A DNA stretch of 64,000 bases from Moniliophthora roreri (lineage: Eukaryota; Basidiomycota; Agaricomycetes; Agaricales; Marasmiaceae), in contig LATX02000236.1 in the NCBI GenBank assembly GCA_001466705.2, positions 1 to 64,000 of the forward strand, written 5' to 3'. The notes beneath the pieces are model-generated. The model was not told where the DNA came from. It did no database searches and saw only the letters and a list, made by a program, of their open reading frames with translations. This document shows positions 1-12,262 of this stretch, one piece after another. Each line of letters begins with the position of its first letter. Position 1 is the stretch's first letter. Position numbers and translations under genes: made by a program.

Positions 1-2830
1 GGATCACTCCCGAAACCTAGGGAACCTAACTATGGCCCAATGAACACATTGGCTAGTTAACCAAGCTCTCAAAGTGCTATCAATGGGATTTTAATTTTAT
101 TTCAACTTTCTATAAGATCTGCAAAGTGCAATGCACAGTCAAACAGTATAGAGGTACTCAAAAGAGACATCAAAACAGAAGAACGACTCAGACAGGAACA
201 ATCAAAGAACAATCCTCCTCTAAAGTCAATATACAGATCAAAGTCAAAGTGGATAATCTCTTAATAAAGAGTTTGGTGGCAAAACATACAAAATAACATA
301 AAGTGTGAAGTAACCTCAGAAGCTTGAAGACTACTTTCATAGGACTGAAGTTACTTAATAGACAGACACAATGAGACATACAAATAATATCTAATGCATA
401 AGAAGTCCTAACTAAGACCAAGAATGCATTATCAAAGGAGATAGGAACAATAACAGCATGTTCTGGCCTTGGAAACTTTGGCATCTAGGTCTCTGCCAAC
501 ATTCAGATGCTAGAAAGAGAAATACTGTAAGAAATGGGACAGATACAACCATCCACTCATAGATACCTGATGTAGAAAAGAGAAAATACAAATTATAGAG
601 TCCAGAACACCTGGAGACATAGATACCTGCACAGATATGGTCAGATACTCTAGTGGCCAGACTCTGTGACATCCGAATATTCTCTCTTTTAGCATCTCAG
701 TCACTTGTTTATTATTTTCTGAATTATCAGACATTATTTATATCTTTCTGTAGATATATTCTATGGACCATATATAAGAACAGCTAGATATTCATGTATA
801 CTCAAGTAACTCTGCCCCCTCTGATTGTGAATACATGATGAGTTTGTTTGGTGTATAATTTTGTGTGCCATTCTAGTTTTGCTTCCTCACTTCAGGCCCT
901 GGAGATTGGTCCTGAGTGACTCCAGAGAGATAGACATCTGATAATGAACTTGCATCATAAGAGATAAGAGTAACATCTTGAGTGCATTGTAGCACTTTTC
1001 TAAGAGACACTTTATACCAAGAAGGAGCCTTGGGCACTTGGAGTGTGGCCTGTGTTGGGTATCAGGTTGTGACACACTTAGAATCTTAGCAAGAGGTGTG
1101 CCTGCACTGAACTCTTTGTAGAAATTGGTCTAGAACCTTTTCCAGTACACTGTGTACTGTAGTTGTCTTAAAGAAGTCTTGAACTCCATAGGGTCAGACT
1201 ATATCGGCTATTGAGTCTTTGTATGGGACTGTAGCTCTTGTGTTTGTGCTTTGTGCACTGTGTTCTTTGTGTTTTGTGTGTATGTTTGTGAAATAAACCC
1301 ATTTTTAAACCCATCTATACTCCTTTGGAGGTGAACACTTCAAAGTAGACCACTTCAATAAGAGAGAATCAATCTAGCTAAGGGTTTTGNATTCCTTGGA
1401 CTGTATATAAAAAGACAGCTAGATATTTGTACATACTCAAGTAACTCTGCCCCCTCCAATTGTGAATACATGAAGAGTTTGTTTGGTGTATAATTTTGTG
1501 TGCTATTCTAGTTTTGCTTCCTCACTTCAGGCCCTGGAGATTGGTCCTGAGTGACTCCAGAGAGATAGACATCTGATAACAAACTTGTGTCATAAGAGAT
1601 AAGAGTAACATCTTGAGTGTGTTGTTGTGCTTTTCTAAGTGAAACTTTACACCAAGAAGGAGCCTTGGGCACTTGGAGTGTGGCCTGTGTGTGTATCAGG
1701 TTGTGACACACTTAGAGTCTTAGCAAAGGGTGTGCCTGTACTGAGCTCTTTGTAGAAATTGGTCTAGGACCTTTTCCAGTATGCTGAGTGCTGTAGTTGT
1801 CTTAAAGAAGTCTTGAACTCTGTAGAGTCAGACTATATCAGCTACCGAGTCTTTGTACAGGACTGTAGCTCTTGTGTTTCTGCTTTAGTGCACCATGTTC
1901 TTTGTGTTTTGTGTGTGTGTTTGTGAAATAAACCCATTTTAAACCTATCTATACTCCTTTGGAGGTGAACACTTTGGAGTAGAACACTTTAATAAGAGAG
2001 AATTAACCTAGTTAAGAGTTTTGTTGGCATTTTAAGTGCAGCAACTCTGATTACATTGATCCACACTTGCACAACAACTTGAGATAGAACTTTTGGAGGT
2101 TATCTTTTGGGTAGTTTTCCACTAGTCTTATCTTAGACAAATTAATGGAGTCTGGCCACTAGGGTATCCAACCATATCTGTGCAGGTATTTACTTCTCCA
2201 GATGTTCTGGACTCTATAATTTGTATTTTCTCTCTTTTCTAAAGTTGAGTATCTATGAGCGGATGGTTGTATCTGTCCTGTTTCCTTACAGCATTCCCCT
2301 TTCTAGCATCCACACATTGGCAGAGGTCTAGATGCCAAAGTTTCTGAGGTCAGAACATGCTGTTACTGTTCCTATCTCCTTTGACAATGCAGTTTCAGTC
2401 TTAGTTAGGACTCCTTATGCACTAGATATTCTTCATATGTCTCATTGTATCTGTCTGTAGGTAGTGGATGTCCTTCAGAAGTGATTTCCTTCTTTCTAAG
2501 GTTGCTTTGTACCTAGTTATGTTATTTTGTATTGTTTTGCTGCCTTTGAACTCTTTATTAAGAGATTGTCTGCTTTGACTTTGATCTGTATATTGACTTT
2601 GGAGAATGATCATTCTTTGATTGTTCCTGTTCTAAGTCATCTTTCTGTTTTAATGTCTCTTTTAAGTACCTCTGTACTGTTTGACTGCATGTTGCACTTT
2701 GCAGCTGTCATAGAAAGTTAAAATAGAAATTAAAATCCCATTGGTAGCACTTTTGAGAGCTTGGTTAACTAGCCAATGCATTCATTGTGCCATAGTTAGG
2801 TTCTCTATGGGTTTCAGGAGTGATCTGCTT
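1..2830. mobile_element. Fold-back element with long terminal inverted repeats
   Basis: The first ~668 bases reappear as the reverse complement at about 2148-2830. The outer ends read GATCACTCC(C/T)GAAACC on both sides and the inner ends share CTAGTGGCCAGACTC. Identity is imperfect and most differences are transitions. Short open frames in the arms mirror each other and show no domain, so none is called a gene. The window begins at the left end, so the target-site duplication cannot be read. The whole element is CpG-poor. The superfamily is not assignable; a fold-back or long-TIR DNA transposon is most likely. Confidence 0.7.
758..2023. repeat. Two ~632-bp direct repeats inside the fold-back element
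   Basis: Positions 758-1389 and 1391-2023 are diverged direct copies separated by the single N at 1390. Each holds a TATATAA-like box near its start and an AATAAA signal near its end (about 1292 and 1926), the order of promoter and polyadenylation signal found in an LTR. A gapped pair of LTRs or a tandem duplication are both possible. No internal retroelement gene is visible between them because the N lies at the junction. Confidence 0.5.
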
Positions 2831-3731
2831 TGGATCTGATACATAGATATGTCAGAAAGTACAGCTTAAACACCTTTGTATAGCATATCATATAGCTCTT
2901 CATACTTTCCAATGCACTATAGCTTCTCTAAGGCAATGACTAGCAGACTGGGCTTACTCTAGTCCTTATTACCCATTATCTTGTGTCATATTAAAGTGTT
3001 CTGATTCAAAAGTAATGTAAAATGAATAAAATTGGGTCTTTTCTAGATTTGCCATATTACCAGTACTGGCAGGTGTTCACCTCTAAGTGATAAATGTCAA
3101 GTTGGGTGGAAAGACATTGAGACTGTACTTTGACCTGACCATTTCTGAGAGCTTTGTAAGGCCCACAAACTGACAAGTAGAGCAGAAGCAATCTCAAGGC
3201 ATACCATTATAATTCACAGATTAAGCTATGTACATGCACAAGTGCCAAGAAGGTGTTTTACACAAGGTACTCTACCACAGACTGATGGTCTGTGGAGAAC
3301 AGAAAAAATTGAAAAACCTAGTGATCCAACAGGGCCTGATACTCATCTCAGATAAAAAGTTTCATCCACAGTGCATGCTATTTCACCCACTGTCAATTGA
3401 CAAAGGCATAGTAAGAGGGCATCTCGATTGAATGGAGGTAGAACATCTTTTGCTTGCATGAGAATGTACTGAGGGCTCTTGACAAACACTAATGACAACT
3501 CGGATAGATTGGACACTATGTCTGACATCCCCAAGAGATGCTAGTCATTGCTTGGATCTTGACTCTGCAAAAGACAAAATGTTGTTCACAATCTCTGTCC
3601 TCTGGAGGCTCCCAGCATCTACATAAAAGCACAGACAAACAATGTCTAGTCTGGGAACAAGGATTCCATAAACTGAAGGGGTTGCAATGGTGATACTGGA
3701 AAGCAAGTCAGATATGCATGTTGTAATGACT
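2831..3731. other. CpG-poor stretch without a recognisable gene
   Basis: Only short frames without domain signatures occur here. Composition matches the flanking repeat-rich DNA. Confidence 0.5.
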
Positions 3732-4849
3732 TCAACTTCTCATGCCTTTGTGTAGCTCAAAGGTTAATGTTGTAAGAGTTGGAGAAGTGTGAAGCATTCT
3801 TGGTAAGAATGAAATGCCAACAGGAAGAATGGAGGTAGGGATTTTTAAGTAGAGCTCTTGTAGAGCACAAAAAGATCTCTGTAATAAGCTATACAGAGGC
3901 TGCCAAGCCCAATCAAGTGCAGGCTTTGATTCTACATACCAGAATGATACTTTGAGGGCAATCAAGGAGGGTAATGTGATGGAATTGAAGAAAAGAGTGG
4001 CATCTTTCATTTCACAATCATATGTCAAAAAGCTAACATTGAGCTTTCAGATAGAAGTCAGCTTGATTGAGGCACCAACCCAATCGCTATCTTCTTCTGG
4101 GAATTTTAACTCAGCTCTGAAATTGTTTATAACCAACAACATGAGTTGTGTGCATCAAGAAAGGTTTGTGAGAAGAAGAGGTAGACCCTCTGGTCAGTTG
4201 ATGGTAAGTGAAGTGATGTGGTTGATTAGAAGCTTCACAAAGTCATGAAACTGAATTGTTTCAATCTGAGTGAGCTGAGGTGCATTAAAAAGAGTGTTCC
4301 AGATCCAAGGACTTGGAAGATTACTAGTGGAAGTGGATACACCATACTTTAGGTCATGAAGAAGCAGGAGCATGATATTAGTAGGGAAATTGAAATGATC
4401 TGGTTTCACCTTTCCATTGCTCAGAAGGATGGGAAGTACTTCACAGTGCTTTATTTCCACCATGAGGAGCAAAAAAACAGTGTCTCCTAATGGAGTGGTA
4501 CTATTTGGTGCCATTCCATCTATATTGTCTTCACAAGGTTGAGAATCACAAAGTTCAATTGTCAATGGACAGCTGGCACTTTTTTGTAGAAATGTCTCAA
4601 CTAACAAAAAGATGTTCCTCATTTCAGCACAGTATATGTCCATGCATATTGATGACCACAGTTGCAGCATGTTCAAGGTAAGACATTGCCAATGACCAGA
4701 AACTTGTGATAATATCATTGGAGGGAAGACCACCTCTCCTGGTCACTTTGGCACACACAGTGAATAACCTGTTGGCATGTGTGCTGAAGACAGGCCTGGC
4801 TATGACTTGATCATTTCAAGAAAGATCTTGACCAAATTTCAGGCAGCAT
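3732..4849 (-). pseudogene. Decayed F-box / leucine-rich-repeat protein
   Basis: On the minus strand an ATG at 4849 opens a frame starting MLPEIW, the usual start of an agaric F-box (LPxEI). It stops after about 12 codons. A second frame (about 4733-4194) continues with VSGHWQCLTL and LWSSICMDI, then FLQKSASCPL, matching the agaric F-box order VCxxWRxxAL / LWSSI / LxRSxxxPL. A third frame (4028-3732) holds LRR-like LPSLIALKV, ALQELYLKI and SPTLTTLTF. The order is conserved but at least two frame changes and stops break it, so this is a relic. F-box proteins recruit substrates to SCF ubiquitin ligases, but this copy cannot make a full protein. It lies in CpG-poor DNA, as expected for a gene caught in a decaying repeat island. 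Assignment rests on motif order only. Confidence 0.6.
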
Positions 4850-5800
4850 TTGAAGCTTGCCTGGAATAATGTTGCTGGTGTCCATAGTCTATGAATGATA
4901 GGTAGAGAGGGGAGGGTAGAGGCTCAGATGATAAGGGTAAGTGTGGAAAGTCCTAGTCATGTGTCACATATCCGAGTCACAGCTGTCTGCCAGCTGATTG
5001 AGACAGCTTTCATCCAGCTTTCATCTTAACACAACAGCTGTACAAAATGTAGCTCAGAAGGTGTGTACAAGGAGGCTGCAAAGATTTTCTGATCCTTCAC
5101 ATCTTGGTTGTCACAGTTGGTCCATGCACTTTCATATCAATTTTGCCTGAGCTTCTCTAAATTTCTCATATTTCTTTCCAACTGCCACCAAAACACCTGT
5201 CATGTTGTGTCAGTGCTGCTCCCCTGGTTTCTCAATGGCAGAATCTCAGAGGACTCAAGAAGATAGCTCAAGATAGGAATTGACAACAATTGGACATTGA
5301 GATGGGGCAATTTACAGTATGTTCTGTGCTTTTTGCATCATGTACAAGAAGCTTATGACTTTAGCAAGATCTGCACATGCTTGCTTAAGGAACGAGAAGT
5401 TCTGATATACCATTATGAATCAGATCTTCTTGTAACATACTCTTCTACTGTACTGGGGTCTTTATTGCTATAGCCAATGGAACACATTGACACTATGATC
5501 ATCAGGGTATTGGAGTTGTTGGACACTGGACAGATGGTTGTTTTGGGTTGGGGGAGAGGGCAGAAACCTAGGGGGTTGTCAGAGTGAGACTTAACACAAG
5601 TTGATTCTGGCTGGTGTGTAGTACATATGGTGTATATCAGTTCATTGGTAGAGAAATTGACTGCTTTTCTGACAAAACCAGGCAAGGACAAAGGCCCAGG
5701 CTAAGAGTGCCCATAAAAAGCCTTAAACACTTAAGCACTCAAAGCCAGTCTTCTATCAAAATCCACATATGGTACTGACTCTTGACATCAGCAAATTGAA
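4850..5800. other. CpG-poor stretch without a recognisable gene
   Basis: I see no conserved frame. A minus-strand frame at 5413-5691 has no recognisable motif. The upstream end of the F-box relic may extend into the first few dozen bases. Confidence 0.4.
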
Positions 5801-6350
5801 CACCTAATGATTATGGCAGAAAATGAGCAAAATAGATGATCATAGCCAAAATACATTATTACCCATTTTGGCCTTGATAATGGCAGAAAACAGACCCCAC
5901 CTAGTGATCATGGAAGATCATGAGAGGAAATGGATGATCACCCATGGAAGTCAGCCAGCCAGAGAAAATATATACTGCTACCTGACAGAGTCAAACTGGT
6001 GACACCACAGTTGCTTTGTCATCTGACAAAGGGTTAGAGCTCACAACATAACCACTATGCCAAACTGCCATATAACATCTTACTGTACCCAATAATATAT
6101 TCCCTTGGCTCTACACCTATTCAGGGAAAACCTGCATCTCCCTGGCCTTGGCTAGTATTTTTATCAGTCAGAACATTAATTAATTGAGTCTTATGATCTT
6201 CCATTTTCTTCCATTTTTGCCCATTTCCTTCCATGATCAGCAACTGAAATCATTTTCACTCATTTTCTGCTATGCTCATCCATGATCAGCAACTGAAATC
6301 ATTTTTGTTTATGATATTCTATGACACAGACCAAAATAGATTATCATTCA
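5800..6350. repeat. Decayed short repeat cluster
   Basis: Near-copies of ATGATCAGCAACTGAAATCA occur twice at about 6233-6303. Inverted relatives rich in GATCATGG and GGCAGAAAA lie at 5815-5945. The arrangement resembles the remains of a small non-autonomous element with the tRNA-like segment between its arms. Confidence 0.35.
5986..6069 (-). other. tRNA-like (SINE head) fragment
   Basis: Read on the minus strand, TTTGGCATAGTGGTTATG resembles a Pol III A box (TRGCNNAGTNGG). About 60 nt later, CAGTTTGACTCTG resembles a B box (GGTTCGANTCC) with CG changed to TG. No acceptor stem closes and no intact tRNA can be folded by eye, so a SINE head or decayed tRNA is proposed rather than a tRNA gene. 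Confidence 0.4.
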
Positions 6351-6533
6351 TGCTCAATAGCTGCACGATTTGCTGATGGAAGGGAACCAGAACATTAACT
6401 GTGTCAACTGTTGTGATTTCATAAAGATTCACATCACACAGATTACAGATCAGAAGGCACTCTGATCAAGCAATTGACAAAACTCAAATCATTAATCAAA
6501 ATTATGAATACTATCCCAGAAATTGGATTGATA

Positions 6534-9290
6534 TCAACGCCATGGCCTCAGTGATGTGTGGCATTCCTTTCTCATCTTCCCAACACTTGAAGTGGTAACA
6601 GCATGCTGCTGTTTGTCGTGGGAGTGACCGACAGAGTGGTCATTGTTGGAAGGTTTGGCTTCATGGGTAGAACGTGAAGCAACTTTGGAACGGGTAATAA
6701 AAGAGGGATTTAGATCCAAGTCAGTTGGACGAAATCAGTAGTGTTAGGAAAGACCCAGACCTTTGCGTTTCTCGACACTCTGTGTTTCTCTCTCCGAATT
6801 CTTCTTTATGTTCTTGACACTTGGTGCAGAAACTGTATGTTTGTCCTTGTTGCATCTCATAGTGACTAGATCATTGTCGTTGGCAACTTCGACTTTGATG
6901 AAGGTACTTTGAGTTGAGTCAGGCTTGCACGCGGCGGGAGATTCTGGATGTAAATCAGCTGGAAGGATCAGTGGTACCAAGCTCCTTACTCTACCTTCCT
7001 TGTTATCTTCCCTTCTCGTTGTCGCCGTGATATTGGGAGCTATAAATAAATCAGCCGACAGAAACGAGAGTTCTGGTCAAGTTTTAGACCTTCGGCTCTT
7101 TTCGTACTCTCATCATAAGGTCTCTCTTTCTTTTCCCTTTTTGTCCCTTTCGACGAGATGACGATTCTATGCCGGGTCTGCGACACGTACAACCCTTTTC
7201 CCTCTGTGAATGCACCGACTTGGGGTAATGGATGATAATAATCAGCTAGACAGAGCGGTAATCATGAAAGAAACTCCTTACCTTTTACTTCTTCGAACCT
7301 TGCTTCGTCGCCAACAACTGCGAGACCTTGGCAACCGAGCGATCGAGAGAAGTCCCTCGTCGTGGGAACAAAGCCATTGAAAACTTGAAGTTGCCGCACA
7401 GCATCATACGCACTGGGGTCCCACCACGCGTGCCCAACTTCAATGTCACAGGTATAAGAAGGAAGCCCCCATTTTACCCATTCATCTTCCGTCATTACTT
7501 CGCAACCATAAGGATCAAAAGACCAAAAGTACTTCTTCCCTTTCATCCAAGAGCCCCAAGCATTTCTTTGATCCACTGGCTGGGGAATACGCAGAATAAA
7601 AAGGTATACCGGTCGGTCTGCTGGGATATCACCTTTTCGCTGTGCTTGACGCTCTCCAGGTTGGAGATGGAGCCAGCAACTATCTAGAAGGGCTGTAGAG
7701 TGTCGATATACATTCATGTTAAGAAAACAACTCGAACTTACAATACTTGTCCCATTCGTCTCTGTGAATTTCAAGCTGACTGAACACAGCGTGTCCTTGG
7801 GTCACCCAGGCGTTTGCAAACTCGTTCCCTTTTCTATACACAGTGTAGTGTAACTCGAGCCATTGGTCCTGCAAATGTTGAATATCCGATGGCGAGACTG
7901 TAAACCTGTGATTTTATTTCTGGTTAGCTCAAAACGTCCAGCTTGTCAGCATTTTATACGCACCGCACCGAGAAGTTATCGAGGTCAGCTGCGCTCTCCC
8001 CCCTTGCATCCGGCATACCTCTCTGGCTCCAGAATTTATAACTCCACCCATTCCTGTCTCCCGGCCATCTGGCGATTATCTCTCGACGATGTCTGTTATA
8101 GATTCTACCAGGAAGAGACGATAGTACCGAGACGGTGTCTTCATTGGAAATACTTTCACAGAGTATTCTATGGGAACGTCTGATACCCCGGAGAATATCG
8201 CTGGTGGAGAGGGCTCGAGCGAGGTAGTTGAATACAGTGCTCGGGTCGCTGAATGCTTGAATGGACAGGAAGTGTTCCTCATCGACTGAGTCTTCGGTAG
8301 TACCGAAATCGGATACCAAGTAGCGCACATTTGATGAATACCGAACGTAGGGGCCTCTGCGGAATCTCCCAGTCCTTGGGTCAACCCACAGTTCACCAAA
8401 TTCCTGCAGGTTTACTTGATCAGTTTATTTAAGATCAATATTGGTGAGATTTACTGTACCACCCGGGAAGCTATTTGTGATATTCTAGACTGTACAGAGT
8501 CAGTTTAGGAAGTTCAGAAACAGATTAAAACATACCTGATAGAGGATATAAATATGCAGAAGAGGAGAAAGCTGATTTTTTTCAAAGATGCGCGCGAATG
8601 GGACGAATGCTGGACGGGGTTTAGTATCACGAAATAAAATGCGTAACCGTAATGATATTGATGTCATCCTTACCATCATAAAAAACCAGAGCAGGTAGTG
8701 CCGCTCCTCTGTTATAGCCAAAAAGTTCGATACAGTTCAAGTTTCTGAATGCAAACAGTTGTTCAAATGGTCGACGTTTTCAGTGACGTGGTCAACAACG
8801 TACTTGACATGAGAGAACTCCTCGAAATCGCGTAGGAAGACCTGTCCGAAGCAAGGTGATCAGATGTTGCAAGCTTCGCAAGAGTCCATTCTCACCTCTA
8901 CAGCATCGGGGCCGGTGTAAACAATATACAAGAATTCCGAATCTTTGTCTTCACCCCTCACACTGACAACATTGATTTCACGACAGGCATCTAGGTATCT
9001 CCGTCCTACTTCCCAGTCTCTCTTGACAGGAGTTTCTCCGAGGCTCCTCTTGAGACGGATTTTCCATGTCGGAATGTTCTTGTACTGCGTATGTCAGCAT
9101 GAGGGACAAAAAATAGGCATCAAATCAAACATACATCGTCCCAAATCGTCCATTCGCGTTCTTCCTCCCGACCGGGACCGAGATACTGCACCAAAGTACC
9201 ATGCACATTAATGTTGTATTGGTCTCTTCCGATAGTCGTGATTCGTCCATCTCTAATAGTGAAATTGGAGCAGCCCTGGAAAGTAGACAT
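6534..9290 (-). CDS. 703-residue protein of an expanded agaric family, 12 exons, function unknown
   Basis: Twelve exons join in frame: 9290-9135, 9084-8896, 8841-8804, 8744-8674, 8609-8536, 8489-8463, 8403-7964, 7905-7742, 7692-7282, 7203-7090, 7039-6761 and 6682-6534. All eleven introns are GT-AG and the reading frame is unbroken for 703 residues. The N terminus MSTFQGCSNFTI...ITTIGRDQYNINV carries the short G-x-RDQ motif also seen at the start of the NACHT proteins in this window. Later landmarks are CIELFGYNRG, ALPALVFYD, LWVDPRTGRF, FWSFDPYGCE, DEWVKWGLP and GFVPTTRDFSRSLG. From memory, this landmark order belongs to a large agaric family without assigned function. Exons 10-12 encode a lysine/serine-rich, probably disordered tail. 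There is no signal peptide or membrane segment. The start is the ATG directly before the conserved motif. Confidence 0.8.
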
Positions 9291-11953
9291 GGTTCAATCT
9301 ATGTTGTAAGGACGGATAGCCTTATAACGCGGTGAACTTGAGAACGGAAAACTCATTATCTTTACAGCACTTGGGTACTCGGGAACTTTACCCCTGTATG
9401 ACTCAGTTCAAGTACTGCGGGCTTCCTAGATTATGGGCATCCGTAATGAGTTGCTCCTTTGGAATGAATTAGATGCTGACACTGGAAGAATGAAACATAA
9501 GTGAATGTCGAGTGGACGCAGCGCCACCAACTACGACAACCGTTCTTGATGCTCCTAGACGGGTCAGATCATGAACTGCTTTGACCGTACATGTGTGGTG
9601 GACAGCTATAGGGGCCTTAGATATCGGAAGAACCACCAGGGATCAAGCTCCATCTGCTAGAACAGACACAGTCTCAACTGATGTGCTGTATTCGGTGTTT
9701 GGTGTTGAGTAAATTCCAACAGTGCCTGGTTTGGTATACTCGTATCTTCGTCTCAAGGTGAATTGAGCAACTGTGTGAGTTGACTTTTCGGTCAACTCCC
9801 GCGTCGGCTTTGATGAGCTTGGTTTGTGAATAATGAGAAAGAAGAAAGGCAGAAAGGGGAGTAGGTCATACTCTGATTTTGACCGGTCAAGACGACATCA
9901 GTCATTCCTCTTGCGTCCATCATGTTCCATTCAACTCTTGGGGGGTGACACGAGTTTACCGCCGTAGCCCAAAGCACGTCTGCTCTCTAAGCAATGTCAA
10001 TTGGGGGCCCATCGGTCTTGCTTACCATCTGCCTGCTGACACCCTAGAAGGGAGCCCGTCTGTAGCCATTTCCCTCTCTGACTCACCGACAGATTGACAG
10101 CGCACCACGGGAGACCTTACAGCACATCTGACTTTGATTCAGAGAATTTTGATATTCCCGTGAATGTGCTGACTCGGGAATCTATCTAGGTGCTATGAAC
10201 GAATCTACTCCTAGAAATCTGGGGACTGCGATGCATGAAGCTGTGTATGCAGGACATTAAACATGGATTGATTGAGCAGATATAAAAATTACTGCACCCG
10301 CTCGATCCATCTGCATAACAATCAAAACACATCTGCTGATTGACCTCTGGTTGATGTTCGAGGCCTTCAAATATCCTGAAAACATTTTTCATGTCAGGCT
10401 ATGACATTGTTGGCACCCGGCACCGCCAAGTAAGAATAAAAAAAAAAAGGTGTTTGCTAGCTGGCTGATGTCTCTGGTGTGATCAGGAAAGGTGTACGAG
10501 AGAAAGTGCCACATTTGAGACAACGATTCGACAGCCGAGATATCTAGGATTGATGAAATTAAGAATCAGCGCTTGTTGGATGTACGCACAGGAATACAAA
10601 CGTGTCGAACCATTTCTATCACCATTATCAATGTAGCTGCAGAGTCTGGTTGGCCTTTTACGTTGAATCAAACACCTCGAAACAACTTCGCCTTCTGTGA
10701 TCCCTCATCAAGTCTCTAACCATCCCAGAGGCAGCACCAAGACACCACGAAAGACCGTATCCACACGACATACCAATCGCTCGCTGAGCATCAATGCCCA
10801 ATGCCACGCTCTCCTATTCAGCGATTGAAGCAGGGACTAGCTGTACAGTGACTGAGAACGGGTGGCTATGAGTGGGATAACCGTTCAGCTGCCGAGAGAG
10901 AGACAGTGTTGAAGGACGTACAATCGTCCATACCAATCCAGCATCTCTTATGCTCCAAAGACGGCGGGATATTTTTATGATCGCGCTGAAATACACCTTC
11001 GGGAGCTTCGCTATGGGTAAGAATCCAGCGGAGAGCAAAGTGGCGTCGTTGATAGAAGACGATGACATCTGAGTCTGAGACGTAGAACAAAACTCACATA
11101 CTTGTCGCTCGTATTGGATCTAAGTCATTCACTGTACGAGGAGAGATCGCTGTTCGCGTCCGACAGGTCTAGTGAAGTTCCAAGGTAGCCGCAGCCGTGC
11201 GCTAGCATCAAGTATAAGGTTGGTCCTGTGCTATTTAATCAACGTTCGATACGATTCGATGCAGTTGTGGTTAAGGCCAGTTGCTGTCTGAAAGATGGTG
11301 AGGTGCTATCATTTGGATAATGAGAATATCGACGCTCACGCCTCTACAATCCTTCCGACCTTCCCAACGTGTGCAGACTTCCGTTCGCCGACTATGATAA
11401 TGATAAACTGCTCAAATCCGAAGTCGTTTCTTTCCCGGCCACCTGTTCAATATCTTGAAGAAACACGTTGACACCGATTCCTAGCCAAGGTCGTTAGCTT
11501 CTTGTAGTCTCCCGGCCGGACGGCTCGGATCTGGTTGGATGATGTCGTCTCCTCTTGAGGTATCGAGCTTGGAAGTTGGGCAGTTGGCAAATTAGGGAGG
11601 TTGGGCTCGAGGTACTGGAGAGAGGATGCATAAGACCCGAGTTTGATCTGTCTGCATTTCAGACGAAAACAGAACGAGCCTCAGAATGATTGTCCTTCTG
11701 GTCATGCTCGAAGGATACATAGTTTCCCTGAATGGTTGCTTGTATATGAAATCATAAGTCTGGGTTTGAGGAATAACGACAAAAGACGCACCTCATGGAT
11801 ATTACCGTGCCCCTCACTCTCCTTCTAGTGTGAAGGCGATTCAAGTCGGAGGTGCGGATCCAAGTCCGAAGCGTCGCGGGCAGTAAGACCCCTGCGTCCG
11901 GCAGTCACGTGATTGCTGACTTCCTTTGGTGCATGTTGTTGTTGTACTTCCCA
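9291..11953. other. CpG-normal intergenic stretch, no gene supported
   Basis: Two overlapping minus-strand frames near 10814-11090 are the longest candidates; neither shows a motif I recognise. A 12-13 base A-run lies near 10437. The upstream promoter of the 703-residue gene should lie just beyond 9290, but no clear TATA box is visible. Confidence 0.4.
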
Positions 11954-11960
11954 AGGGCCG

Positions 11961-12022
11961 TTGGCAGAGTGGTAAGGCGTCTGTTTATTAATGTTTTCTT
12001 ACGTTCCGTGTTCGATTGTGCT
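11961..12022 (+). other. tRNA-like head (A and B boxes), possible SINE
   Basis: TTGGCAGAGTGGTAAGGCG (11961-11979) fits a Pol III A box and the D-arm of Ser/Leu tRNAs. CGTGTTCGATTGTG (about 12007-12020) resembles a B box. Spacing is about 40 nt. The stems do not close into a complete cloverleaf by eye, so this is scored as tRNA-derived. It runs directly into a G-rich tract. Confidence 0.4.
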
Positions 12023-12041
12023 CAGTGTATTTTTTCTTTCT

Positions 12042-12177
12042 AGGTTAGGGGTTAGGTTTAGGGCCCCGGCGCGAAGCGCTCCCAAGTTTGAATGGGTTAG
12101 GGAGGTTAGGGGTTAGGGTAGGTTAAGGGTTCGGGGCTAGCAGGGGGGATACAGGGGGGGAACGCCCCGCAAAAGGG
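12042..12177 (+). repeat. TTAGGG-like G-rich tract
   Basis: Degenerate GGTTAGGGGTTAGG units occur at 12042-12066 and 12093-12141, followed by G-runs to about 12177. TTAGGG is the usual basidiomycete telomere unit, but here it is irregular and embedded in unique DNA, so it is interstitial or part of a transposon end. Confidence 0.6.
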
Positions 12178-12262
12178 TTAGGGGCTTGAAGATATAAACG
12201 TTTGGGAAGCACTTTGGCAATCGGGATATCTATCGCCTCAAAAAGGCAAGTAGGTCACGTGA

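Noticed and set aside
188..2721. Several 60-98 codon frames in the first element
   Set aside because: They mirror each other between the inverted arms and lack motifs.
12042..12141. True telomere
   Set aside because: The units are irregular and followed by 50 kb of ordinary sequence.
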